Assembly: GCA_963520725.1 (NCBI GenBank)
Contig: CAUQSG010000029.1
Coordinates: 1-19,899, forward strand
Direction: 5' to 3'
Length of the DNA: 19,899 bases
Source: JABCPE02 sp963520725
Lineage (GTDB): Bacteria > Bacteroidota > Bacteroidia > Flavobacteriales > Weeksellaceae
In this document: positions 1-6,670 of the stretch, piece by piece
How the letters are laid out: the number at the start of each line of letters is the position of its first letter
How positions within the stretch are numbered: the stretch's first letter is position 1
The notes under the pieces: model-generated
What the model was told of the DNA's origin: nothing
What the model saw: the letters and a program-made list of their open reading frames with translations, nothing else
Database searches by the model: none
Position numbers and translations under genes: made by a program

Positions 1-1151
1 CCATGAAAACCAATAACCCCGAAACCTCTATTTACATAGAGATATTTTCCCATACTTTCATATAAATCTATCCATTTTTTATAGCGATACTGCACTGGCG
101 ACCATTTCACATTTTTTAAATCAAGACCAAACTGCATTCCATGTGTATGCCCAGACAGAGTCAGCTGAATATCAGCAGGATGAGTCTTCACCACTGCATC
201 AAAATGCGTAGGGTCGTGCGACATCAGTACTTTCACGGCATCCGTAGGAACGCCTTTTACAGCCTTATCCAAGTCACCAAACTGAGGGAAAGGCGGTTCT
301 CCCCAGTTTTCCACCCCTAAAAGATAGATTTTTTCGCCATTTCTTTCAAAAACTCTATGCTCATTTCGGAGCATTTCAAAACCTGCTTGTTTTTGATAAT
401 CAATTAGTTTCGGAACATTTTGTTTTTGTTCTTCGCTTGTATTCCATTGCCCATAAAATCCATAATCGTGATTTCCCAAAACGGAAAACTTCCCATCTTT
501 AGCCTTGATTTGAGAAAATAAAGAGATAAAAGGCTTAAACTCATCAGCATAACTATTCACCATATCTCCTGTAAAAAGCACTAAATCAGGTTTTTGCTCA
601 TTGATTAAATCTATAGCGTGCTGCAGCTTAGAAGGGTCAGAGAAACTCCCACTGTGAACATCGGAAATTTGGACAATTTTATAACCTTTGAAACTTTTGG
701 GAAGGTTTTTAAATTTTAATTTTACTTTTCTTAAAATATGGCGATATTTCCCAAAAATAATGCCATCCACCACGGCAAGAGAAAGCAGGACAAAACCACC
801 CAAAGCCATCAAACCAAGGAATTTTCTCCTCTCTGGATAGTGGCTTCTTCCCTTGGCAGAAAAAGTCTGAACCAAATACTTACCAAACCGAAGAATATCA
901 TCCACCAAAAGAAAAAGAACCATAACCAGTTTTGGGACGATGAATATCATCACAATATTCATCATAAAAGGAATTTTGGAGGAATCTGGCCTGATAACAG
1001 CCAAATAGAAAATAATTGCATAAATCAGGGCATTAACCGCCACATATCCTCCTCTGATAAAAGGATTTTGAGTCAAACTCTTAACTCCCTGATAAACATA
1101 CACTTCTAAGACTACAAAAATCCCGAAAAGAAGTAAAAATTGTTTCTGCAT
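1..1151 (-). CDS. Membrane-anchored calcineurin-like metallophosphoesterase (partial, C-terminus beyond left edge)
   Basis: The reading frame is open from an ATG at 1151 to the left edge, about 383 residues, so the C-terminus is missing. The first ~135 residues contain about four hydrophobic segments (near 4-24, 33-53, 63-83 and 112-133), followed by a soluble domain with all the metallophosphoesterase motifs: SDVHSG (D164, H166), FTGDMV (D196), LGNHDYG (N227, H228, D229), SHDPTHF (H312) and GHTHGMQ (H335, H337). These residues bind the two metals of the family. The layout resembles YkuE/YaeI-type enzymes, which act on membrane-associated phosphoesters; the actual substrate cannot be told from sequence. 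The end visible here (RGFGVIGFH) is close to the usual C-terminus, so probably only a few tens of residues are lost. The gene is separated from the ketoacyl synthase upstream by an intrinsic terminator, so it is likely its own unit. Confidence 0.9.
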   Translation of the reverse strand, partial: MQKQFLLLFGIFVVLEVYVYQGVKSLTQNPFIRGGYVAVNALIYAIIFYLAVIRPDSSKIPFMMNIVMIFIVPKLVMVLFLLVDDILRFGKYLVQTFSAKGRSHYPERRKFLGLMALGGFVLLSLAVVDGIIFGKYRHILRKVKLKFKNLPKSFKGYKIVQISDVHSGSFSDPSKLQHAIDLINEQKPDLVLFTGDMVNSYADEFKPFISLFSQIKAKDGKFSVLGNHDYGFYGQWNTSEEQKQNVPKLIDYQKQAGFEMLRNEHRVFERNGEKIYLLGVENWGEPPFPQFGDLDKAVKGVPTDAVKVLMSHDPTHFDAVVKTHPADIQLTLSGHTHGMQFGLDLKNVKWSPVQYRYKKWIDLYESMGKYLYVNRGFGVIGFH

Positions 1152-1185
1152 AGGTTTTTAAAAATATAAGTATTATTCAAAACAA

Positions 1186-1213
1186 CACACCAGCATAGAT
1201 TTATGCTGATGTG
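1186..1213 (-). terminator. Intrinsic terminator after the ketoacyl synthase gene
   Basis: A 12-base-pair stem with one mismatch (1186-1197 pairing with 1202-1213) has a four-base loop. In the minus direction it is followed by a T-rich stretch (TTGTTTTG). It lies between the stop at 1250 and the phosphoesterase start at 1151. The plus-strand side is also followed by T-rich sequence, so it may work in both directions. Confidence 0.65.
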
Positions 1214-1249
1214 GTTTTTATAGTTTTTGTATGAAAAAAGTATTATTTG

Positions 1250-2317
1250 TTAAGGCATTTTATAAACGAATGCATTGATATTCATCCCTGCACCCACAGA
1301 ACACATCACTATATAATCTCCTTTTTTCATGCTGTGACCCTCCATTTTACCTTTCGTAATGAGGTCATACATCGTAGGAACACTCGCCACAGAAGTATTT
1401 CCCATTTCTTGGATAATCATAGGAGTGATGTTATGGTCATATTCAGTCTTGCCATAGAGCTTGTAAAGTCTTGGGATAATTGCGTAGTCCATTTTAGCAT
1501 TAGCCTGGTGGATTAGTATTTTTTCTACATCATCTATGCCAATTCCTGCAGCATCGATAGTTTCTTTAATCGCAGGAGGAACATTTGTCAAAACATATTC
1601 ATAAATTTTTCTTCCTGCCATTCTGATGTATTTCTTCTTAGGATCATGGTCTCTATTCAGAGAACAATCCATATCCAAATAAGTAATTTCTTCTTGATTA
1701 TCACAAATAGTCGCCGAAGAAATCATTCCCACAGTTTCATCATCTGTTGCTTTTACAACCACAGCGCCTGCGCCATCCGCAAAAATCATTCTATTTCTGT
1801 CATATGGGTCTAATGCTCGGCTCGGTGTTTCAGAACCTACCACTAGAATAGTTTTGGCTTTTCCTGCCTTTATAAGAGAATCCGCCAAAATCATAGATTC
1901 TACCCAGCCAGGGCAGCCAAAAATCATATCATAATTCACACATTTCCTGCTCTTTATGCCAAGTTTATGCTTTATTCTTGCAGACATAGAAGGCATAAAA
2001 CTACTTATTCCATCTACATTGATTTCGCCAAAATTACTCGCACAGATAATATAATCTAGGGTTTCGCGGTCTATTCCTGCATCTTGGATAGCTATTTCAG
2101 AGGCTTTTGTAGCAATATCAGAATTGTTTTCATCATCATTCACATACCTACGGCGTTCAATTTCAGTAATTTCTACAAATTTTTTGACAATTTCCTCATT
2201 AGGTTTGTCTATAATTTTTCCATTTTCATCATAGAAAACAGCATCTAAGAAATAATTTCCATCAATTACTCTTTCTGGAATATAAGACCCTGAACCTATG
2301 ATTATAGTATTTGGCAT
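1250..2317 (-). CDS. Beta-ketoacyl-ACP synthase III-like (FabH family) condensing enzyme
   Basis: This 355-residue protein has the thiolase fold signature of ketoacyl-ACP synthase III. The expected triad is visible: Cys135 in FGCPGWVE, His270 in IHQANAK and Asn307 in EMGNTSVAS. The motif FADGAGAVVV (179-188) is the conserved glycine-rich stretch of the family. Typical FabH is about 320 residues; the extra length lies near the N-terminus (about residues 20-45). FabH starts fatty-acid synthesis by condensing an acyl-CoA with malonyl-ACP in the cytoplasm. The gene stands alone, flanked by terminators and with no other fatty-acid genes nearby, so it could be a paralogue with a specialised acyl substrate rather than the housekeeping enzyme. 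The family call is firm; the substrate is not known. Confidence 0.88.
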   Translation of the reverse strand: MPNTIIIGSGSYIPERVIDGNYFLDAVFYDENGKIIDKPNEEIVKKFVEITEIERRRYVNDDENNSDIATKASEIAIQDAGIDRETLDYIICASNFGEINVDGISSFMPSMSARIKHKLGIKSRKCVNYDMIFGCPGWVESMILADSLIKAGKAKTILVVGSETPSRALDPYDRNRMIFADGAGAVVVKATDDETVGMISSATICDNQEEITYLDMDCSLNRDHDPKKKYIRMAGRKIYEYVLTNVPPAIKETIDAAGIGIDDVEKILIHQANAKMDYAIIPRLYKLYGKTEYDHNITPMIIQEMGNTSVASVPTMYDLITKGKMEGHSMKKGDYIVMCSVGAGMNINAFVYKMP

Positions 2318-2449
2318 AATTGTGATTTTTTTAGTTTATTGTAAAATTCCTAAAGGATAGAACTCCTACCTCGCTCATATAAATAAGGATTTATAAATTT
2401 TATAGCATAAAAATTACAAAAAATAAATAGCCTTACTTAAAATTGTTAG

Positions 2450-2457
2450 CAAATATA
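2450..2457 (-). promoter_or_regulatory. Candidate -7 promoter box upstream of the ketoacyl synthase gene
   Basis: The minus strand reads TATATTTG, a full match to the Bacteroidota -7 consensus TAnnTTTG, about 133 bases before the start codon. No TTG was found at the usual 17-23 base distance upstream. The rest of the 306-base gap 2318-2623 is AT-rich and shows only this box and the rny terminator. Confidence 0.4.
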
Positions 2458-2591
2458 CAATAATAAATTAAATAATTATTGATTTATCAGAGAGAAAAAA
2501 TACATTTGATATAATATATTTTTTATTAGAGAATTAAATTCATTTATAAACTCTATTTTTCATCAAAAATTCATCTCTCAATAAAATTACA

Positions 2592-2618
2592 AAAAGCCTC
2601 CCAAAAAAGAAGGCTTTT
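2592..2618 (-). terminator. Intrinsic terminator after rny
   Basis: AAAAGCCT (minus strand, 2618-2611) pairs perfectly with AGGCTTTT (2599-2592) and is followed by TGTAATTTT. It lies just past the rny stop codon at 2624. Confidence 0.8.
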
Positions 2619-2623
2619 CAAAA

Positions 2624-4186
2624 TTATCTTGCTATATTTACTGCTCTCGTTTCGCGGATTACTGTTACTTTTACTTGCCCTGGGTAAGTCAGTTCATTTT
2701 GTATTTTCTCTGAAATATCATACGAAAGCTGATGAGCTCTTTCATCATTTACCTTGCTGCTCTCTACCATTACTCTCAGTTCCCTACCTGCTTGTATCGC
2801 GAACGCATTAGAAACACCATCAAAACTTAATGCTGCTGCTTCTAAATCTTTCAATCTCTGGATATATGATTCTAGAACTTGTCTTCTCGCTCCTGGTCTT
2901 GCTCCTGAGATAGCATCGGCTACTTGAACGATTGGAGATAATAGAGAAGTCATCTCTATCTCATCGTGGTGTGCACCGATAGCATTGACAACCTCTGGAT
3001 TTTCTCCAAATTTCTCTGCCCACTGCATTCCTAAAAGTGCGTGTGGTAGTTCAGATTCTTCCTCTGGAACTTTTCCTATATCGTGCAATAGCCCTGCTCT
3101 TTTAGCTAATTTCACATTTAATCCCAACTCAGCAGCCATAGTAGCAGCTATATTCGCCACCTCTCTGGAGTGCTGCAGCAGGTTTTGTCCATAGGAAGAA
3201 CGATATTTCATTCTACCCACTATTTTCACAAGCTCTGGATGAAGTCCGTGGATACCCAAATCTATTATCGTTCTCTTTCCTACTTCTATGATTTCCTCTT
3301 CTATTTGTTTGCGGGTTTTTTCTACGACCTCTTCTATCCTTGCAGGGTGAATTCTTCCATCGGTAACAAGTCTATGAAGCGAAAGGCGAGCAATCTCCCT
3401 TCTTACAGGGTCAAAACACGAAAGCAAAATAGCCTCTGGCGTATCATCTACTATAATTTCCACTCCTGTAGCCGATTCCAAAGCACGGATATTTCGCCCT
3501 TCTCTACCGATAATTCTTCCTTTAACCTCATCAGATTCTATATTAAATACTGAAACTGAATTCTCAATCGCCTGCTCTGTCCCAATTCTCTGAATGGTCT
3601 GAATAACGATTTTTCTTGCTTCATTTTTCGCATTCATCTGAGCCTCTTCCATTATGTTCTGCACATAGGCTTGGGCTCTGGTTTTCGCTTCTGCTCTTAG
3701 AGATTCTACCAATTCTTTTTTGGCTTCATCGGCAGAATAGTTAGATATTTTTTCCAGCATTTCTACTTTTTGAGAAATGGCTTCATTGAGCTCAGCTTGT
3801 TTTTTATCAACGATTTCGGATTTTCTTTGATATTCAGTCTGTTGTTTCTCTAAATCTTTTTCAAGTCTAGAAACTTTACTGAGTTCATCATTTAGTTTAC
3901 TTTCTTTATCCTTTGCTCTTTTCTCTATTTCCTGCATTTTTTTCTCACGAGCTTGGATATTGGCATCATGCTCTGTTTTTAGTTCTAAAAACTTTTCTTT
4001 TGCCTGAACTATTCTCTCTTTCTTTATAGATTCTGCTTGCACATTGGCATTTTGAATGATATTCTCTGCACTTTGTTTAGCATCTTTTATAATGAAATTA
4101 GCTTTGGAATTTGTGGCTTTCCTTGAATAAAGAATACCTCCCAAAGCTCCCACTACAAGACCTATTATGATATAAATTATCTCCAT
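2624..4186 (-). CDS. rny: Ribonuclease Y
   Basis: This 520-residue protein matches the usual length and domain order of RNase Y. Residues 4-20 form a single membrane helix that anchors it to the inner face of the cytoplasmic membrane. A long charged coiled coil follows (about 30-180), then a KH RNA-binding domain with GRIIGREGRN at 223-232, then an HD domain with H339 and the LLHDIGK motif (HD at 368-369). The family makes endonucleolytic cuts that start mRNA decay. The gene follows zapA and the 6S RNA candidate on the same strand and is closed by a strong terminator. No full TAnnTTTG box is evident in the ~40 bases between the 6S terminator and its start, so expression may rely partly on readthrough from zapA. 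Confidence 0.97.
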   Translation of the reverse strand: MEIIYIIIGLVVGALGGILYSRKATNSKANFIIKDAKQSAENIIQNANVQAESIKKERIVQAKEKFLELKTEHDANIQAREKKMQEIEKRAKDKESKLNDELSKVSRLEKDLEKQQTEYQRKSEIVDKKQAELNEAISQKVEMLEKISNYSADEAKKELVESLRAEAKTRAQAYVQNIMEEAQMNAKNEARKIVIQTIQRIGTEQAIENSVSVFNIESDEVKGRIIGREGRNIRALESATGVEIIVDDTPEAILLSCFDPVRREIARLSLHRLVTDGRIHPARIEEVVEKTRKQIEEEIIEVGKRTIIDLGIHGLHPELVKIVGRMKYRSSYGQNLLQHSREVANIAATMAAELGLNVKLAKRAGLLHDIGKVPEEESELPHALLGMQWAEKFGENPEVVNAIGAHHDEIEMTSLLSPIVQVADAISGARPGARRQVLESYIQRLKDLEAAALSFDGVSNAFAIQAGRELRVMVESSKVNDERAHQLSYDISEKIQNELTYPGQVKVTVIRETRAVNIAR

Positions 4187-4226
4187 TATCTATTAACTAT
4201 TTATTATTTTTCTTTCCAATATTTTT

Positions 4227-4254
4227 ACAAAAAACCCACAATAATCCATTTGTG
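4227..4254 (-). terminator. Intrinsic terminator at the 3' end of the 6S RNA candidate
   Basis: On the minus strand CACAA (4254-4250) pairs with TTGTG (4241-4237) across an eight-base loop and is followed by GGTTTTTTGT. It lies a few bases downstream of the 6S-like structure and upstream of rny. Confidence 0.65.
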
Positions 4255-4261
4255 ATGTTAG

Positions 4262-4376
4262 AGTAAACTCCCTATCAACACGATTTGAGCTTATTTCTAC
4301 TCTCTGTAATCCGACGAGATGACGGCACGCCATTGAGCAGACCTTTACTCGGTAATTGTTTAGTGTTGAGTTTACC
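4262..4376 (-). ncRNA. ssrS: 6S RNA (6S-Flavo type) candidate
   Basis: The 220-base gap between zapA and rny holds a long folded element of about 115 bases. The ends pair: GTAAACTC (4375-4368) with GAGTTTAC (4270-4263), then AACAC (4367-4363) with GTGTT (4281-4277) after a one-sided bulge. This leaves a largely unpaired central region and an apical hairpin (for example ATGGC with GTCAT). A long rod with a central bubble that mimics an open promoter is the shape of 6S RNA, which binds the housekeeping RNA polymerase. A near -7 box (TAACTTTA, 4388-4381) sits five bases before the predicted 5' end, and an intrinsic terminator follows. 6S RNA next to zapA is a recurrent arrangement in bacteria. 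The structure and context are visible; identity is inferred without a covariance-model search. Confidence 0.75.
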
Positions 4377-4410
4377 TAAATAAAGTTAGAATTATTGCAG
4401 GCTTCATTTA

Positions 4411-4710
4411 TTATTCTTTGTTATCCTCTTCCAGTTCCTCCAAAAAATTTATTACTTCTTTCAGCTTTTCATCAGCTTCTTTCAGCTCTCTATCTTTTTT
4501 CTGTAAATTAAACTCTGCATTTATCATAAGCCTAAGAGCAGTCATCGCGAGAGCATCCTGTTTGTCTTTGGTAGCATAGTTATTCTCCATCTCCTTTATC
4601 GTCATCTCTATATTTTTCCCTATTCTACGCACCACTTCCTCCTGCTCTGGGGTAATATACATCGCATAATACCGCCCTGCTATATTTATTCTTATTTCCT
4701 GCTGAGCCAT
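4411..4710 (-). CDS. zapA: Cell division protein ZapA
   Basis: This 99-residue protein has the ZapA fold signature: a short N-terminal beta unit (IRINIAGRYYAMYI), a helix with EEVVRRIGKNIEMTI, the conserved alanine-rich stretch DALAMTALRLM at about 51-61, and a C-terminal coiled coil. ZapA tetramers crosslink FtsZ filaments and stabilise the cytoplasmic Z-ring. Length is typical. Its ATG overlaps the stop of the upstream coiled-coil gene (TAATG), so translation is probably coupled. The 6S RNA candidate follows directly. Confidence 0.93.
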   Translation of the reverse strand: MAQQEIRINIAGRYYAMYITPEQEEVVRRIGKNIEMTIKEMENNYATKDKQDALAMTALRLMINAEFNLQKKDRELKEADEKLKEVINFLEELEEDNKE

Positions 4711-5012
4711 TACATTCCTGTATTTCTAAGATAAGCTATACATGCATCAATTTCCTTAATCAGTTTATTGATGTGATTTTTCATCAATCTATTATGGTCT
4801 GGATTACCAGAAATTGCTGAAATCAATTTTATCTTTTTTTGTTCCTCCTTCAACTCCTGATTTTCTCTCTGCTCCTCTTCATATTTCCCTTTCAGCAAAT
4901 CATATTTTTTCTGCAAATCCTCATATTCTTTTGATAATTCTTTATAATCCTTATTGATTTTTAGAATTTTATCTCTTAATACAGAAAAATTTTTATCTAA
5001 ATCTACTGACAT
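4710..5012 (-). CDS. Small coiled-coil protein, ZapA-upstream protein (ZauP-like?)
   Basis: This 100-residue protein is almost entirely a predicted coiled coil rich in Lys, Glu, Leu and Tyr (about 5-65), ending in a short region LMKNHINKLIKEIDACIAYL. It has no signal peptide, so it is cytoplasmic. I do not recognise a named Bacteroidota family. Its stop codon overlaps the zapA ATG by one base. In other phyla a short coiled-coil protein is encoded in the same place directly before zapA (ZauP in Caulobacter, a ZapA partner). A role as ZapA partner is therefore an inference from position and architecture only. Confidence 0.85.
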   Translation of the reverse strand: MSVDLDKNFSVLRDKILKINKDYKELSKEYEDLQKKYDLLKGKYEEEQRENQELKEEQKKIKLISAISGNPDHNRLMKNHINKLIKEIDACIAYLRNTGM

Positions 5013-5041
5013 CTCCAGAAGTTTGTTCTAACCTTAATACG

Positions 5042-5049
5042 CAAAATTA
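5042..5049 (-). promoter_or_regulatory. Candidate -7 promoter box for the zapA operon
   Basis: The minus strand reads TAATTTTG, a full TAnnTTTG match, 30 bases before the start of the coiled-coil gene. It would give a short leader of about 25 bases. No suitable -33 TTG was seen. Confidence 0.5.
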
Positions 5050-5082
5050 CAACTTTTTTTGGATTTTTACTAAATTTTAAAT

Positions 5083-5108
5083 AAAAAACCATAAACTTTC
5101 GTCTATGG
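5083..5108 (-). terminator. Intrinsic terminator after porT
   Basis: On the minus strand CCATAGAC (5108-5101) pairs with GTTTATGG (5096-5089, one G-T pair) around a GAAA tetraloop, followed by TTTTTTATTT. It lies directly after the porT stop codon and insulates the zapA operon. Confidence 0.85.
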
Positions 5109-5116
5109 CTCTCTTT

Positions 5117-5857
5117 TTATTCAAATTTTAGAACAAACATCAGTGCATTTGTTTTTAAGGAAGACATTGTCCCTGCCCAGTAGTTAGGCGTTGTCGCATT
5201 ATCCTGAACTAGTTCGTTGTTTATTAAGAATGTTCCTCGTATCGCGGGAGTAAGTTTAAATTTAGAAAAATAAAACTGTATTCCTATCTCCGCAGACCAC
5301 GCAAAATTATTCGTTCTCGTTCTAAAAGTCCCTTGTAAATTGTCATTCACACTTTTTTCATTTGACTGTAAATTCACCAGCCAATTCACCCCTGCAGCTG
5401 CGTAAGGACGAGAGTTAAACCATCTATTCCCATGAAGTTCCAGCATCACAGGAACATCTACATAAGTGGATTTCACCTTTCTCAAAGTATATAAATCTCT
5501 ATCCGCAAGATTTACCGCTAAAACTGCTGCATTTTTAAAAGTAAGCTCCCTCTCCACGAACTGAATTCCTGGTTCCAACCTGATATCTAGATAATCATTT
5601 AGTTTCATTCTTCCTATAAGTCCAGCCCCAAATCCCACAGAATTTCTCACTATCACAGGGCTGTTCTGCTCTGAAAATCCGCTCGCCAGCTTCACTTTAT
5701 AGTCAAAACTATTGGCATTCAGATAAAAACCATAGCTGTATTTATCCACATCTATCCACTCCAGCCTGTCTGGTCTGTCCCTGATATTAAAAAGCGACTG
5801 TGCGTCTGACATTGAAAAAAGTCCAAACAATGATAACATTCCAAACAATTTTTTCAT
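5117..5857 (-). CDS. porT: PorT/SprT-like outer-membrane beta-barrel protein (type IX secretion)
   Basis: This 246-residue protein starts with a signal peptide (MKKLFGMLSLFGLFSMSDAQ, cut after about residue 20). The rest is beta-rich with alternating aromatic residues and ends in phenylalanine-glutamate (LMFVLKFE), as in outer-membrane barrels. Phrases such as SVGFGAGLIGRMKLNDYLDI and STYVDVPVMLELHG fit the PorT family, needed for type IX secretion and, in gliding flavobacteria, for motility (SprT). Its position immediately after ubiE is the arrangement I associate with porT/sprT in flavobacteria. The gap to ubiE is one base (TAATATG), so the two are probably translated together. Family confidence is good; the specific PorT role rests on context and recall. 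Confidence 0.8.
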   Translation of the reverse strand: MKKLFGMLSLFGLFSMSDAQSLFNIRDRPDRLEWIDVDKYSYGFYLNANSFDYKVKLASGFSEQNSPVIVRNSVGFGAGLIGRMKLNDYLDIRLEPGIQFVERELTFKNAAVLAVNLADRDLYTLRKVKSTYVDVPVMLELHGNRWFNSRPYAAAGVNWLVNLQSNEKSVNDNLQGTFRTRTNNFAWSAEIGIQFYFSKFKLTPAIRGTFLINNELVQDNATTPNYWAGTMSSLKTNALMFVLKFE

Positions 5858-5858
5858 A

Positions 5859-6590
5859 TTATTTTTTTGCTTTATAAATTGTTACAATTCCTAAACTTAA
5901 TTTTTTATACTCCACTTTTGAAAACCCCAAATCTAATAAAATATTTTTCATTCTCTCCCCACAGGGAAAATTCTGCACAGAGTCTGGCAGATAGGTGTAC
6001 GCCTCCTTTTCACCAGAAATCATCTTTGCTAAAAATGGAAGCACTTTCCTAAAATAAAAATTATACAAAGGCGACAAAACTCCCTCCATTTTTGAAAATT
6101 CTAAAATATAGACATTCCCATTTTCCTTGACCACCCGCCTCAGCTCACTTAGACCTTTTTCTAAGTTTTCAAAATTCCTTACTCCAAATCCAACGCTCAC
6201 AGCATCAAATTTATTACTTTCAAAAGGTAAATTTTCTGCATTTGCTTTCTGAATGGTTATGTCAGCTCCCAACTCTTTGATTTTTTTATCGGCCAAATTG
6301 AGCATTTCTTGGGACAAATCCACAGCAGTTATTTTCACTCGGAAGTTTTTCCAAAGCGCTATCGCCAGTTCGCCCGTTCCTGTGGCCACATCCAAAATTT
6401 GTTTTGGGTCATCGCTCTGCATCCATTTCACTAAGCTTTTTCGCCACAAAAGGTCTATCCGAAGTGAAAACAAGCGATTAAAGAAATCATATTTCGGAGC
6501 TATTCTATCGAACATATTTTCCACTCTCAAAGTTTTATTTGAGGCAGAATCATCTACTTTCGAATTTAAGTTCGATTGATTTTCAAGCAT
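5859..6590 (-). CDS. ubiE: Demethylmenaquinone methyltransferase UbiE/MenG
   Basis: This 243-residue class I methyltransferase carries out the last step of menaquinone synthesis, using S-adenosylmethionine. The N-terminal signature MFDRIAPKYDFFNRLFSL is at 26-43, SAM-binding motif I DVATGTGELA at 67-76, the acidic end of strand 2 (AVDLSQEML) near 90, and SVGFGVRNFENLEKGLSELR further on. The C-terminus GIVTIYKAKK is also typical. The first ~20 residues are a poorly conserved extension, but there is no internal ATG before the conserved part, so the ATG at 6590 is kept. It forms a two-gene unit with porT downstream. Confidence 0.95.
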   Translation of the reverse strand: MLENQSNLNSKVDDSASNKTLRVENMFDRIAPKYDFFNRLFSLRIDLLWRKSLVKWMQSDDPKQILDVATGTGELAIALWKNFRVKITAVDLSQEMLNLADKKIKELGADITIQKANAENLPFESNKFDAVSVGFGVRNFENLEKGLSELRRVVKENGNVYILEFSKMEGVLSPLYNFYFRKVLPFLAKMISGEKEAYTYLPDSVQNFPCGERMKNILLDLGFSKVEYKKLSLGIVTIYKAKK

Positions 6591-6620
6591 TTAATATACC
6601 TTTCAAAATATATTCAGCAG

Positions 6621-6628
6621 CAAAGATA
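6621..6628 (-). promoter_or_regulatory. Candidate -7 promoter box for ubiE-porT
   Basis: The minus strand reads TATCTTTG, a full TAnnTTTG match, 30 bases before the ubiE start, in the short gap after the receptor gene. A TTTG lies only 12 bases upstream, too close for a normal -33 box. Confidence 0.45.
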
Positions 6629-6670
6629 TCACAAAAAAAACAAATCATCATTAAAAGAAGCTTTTTCCGA

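Noticed and set aside
2318..2623. A small gene in the 306-base gap between rny and the ketoacyl synthase gene
   Set aside because: The stretch is very AT-rich with frequent stops in all frames; only a terminator and a -7 box can be supported.
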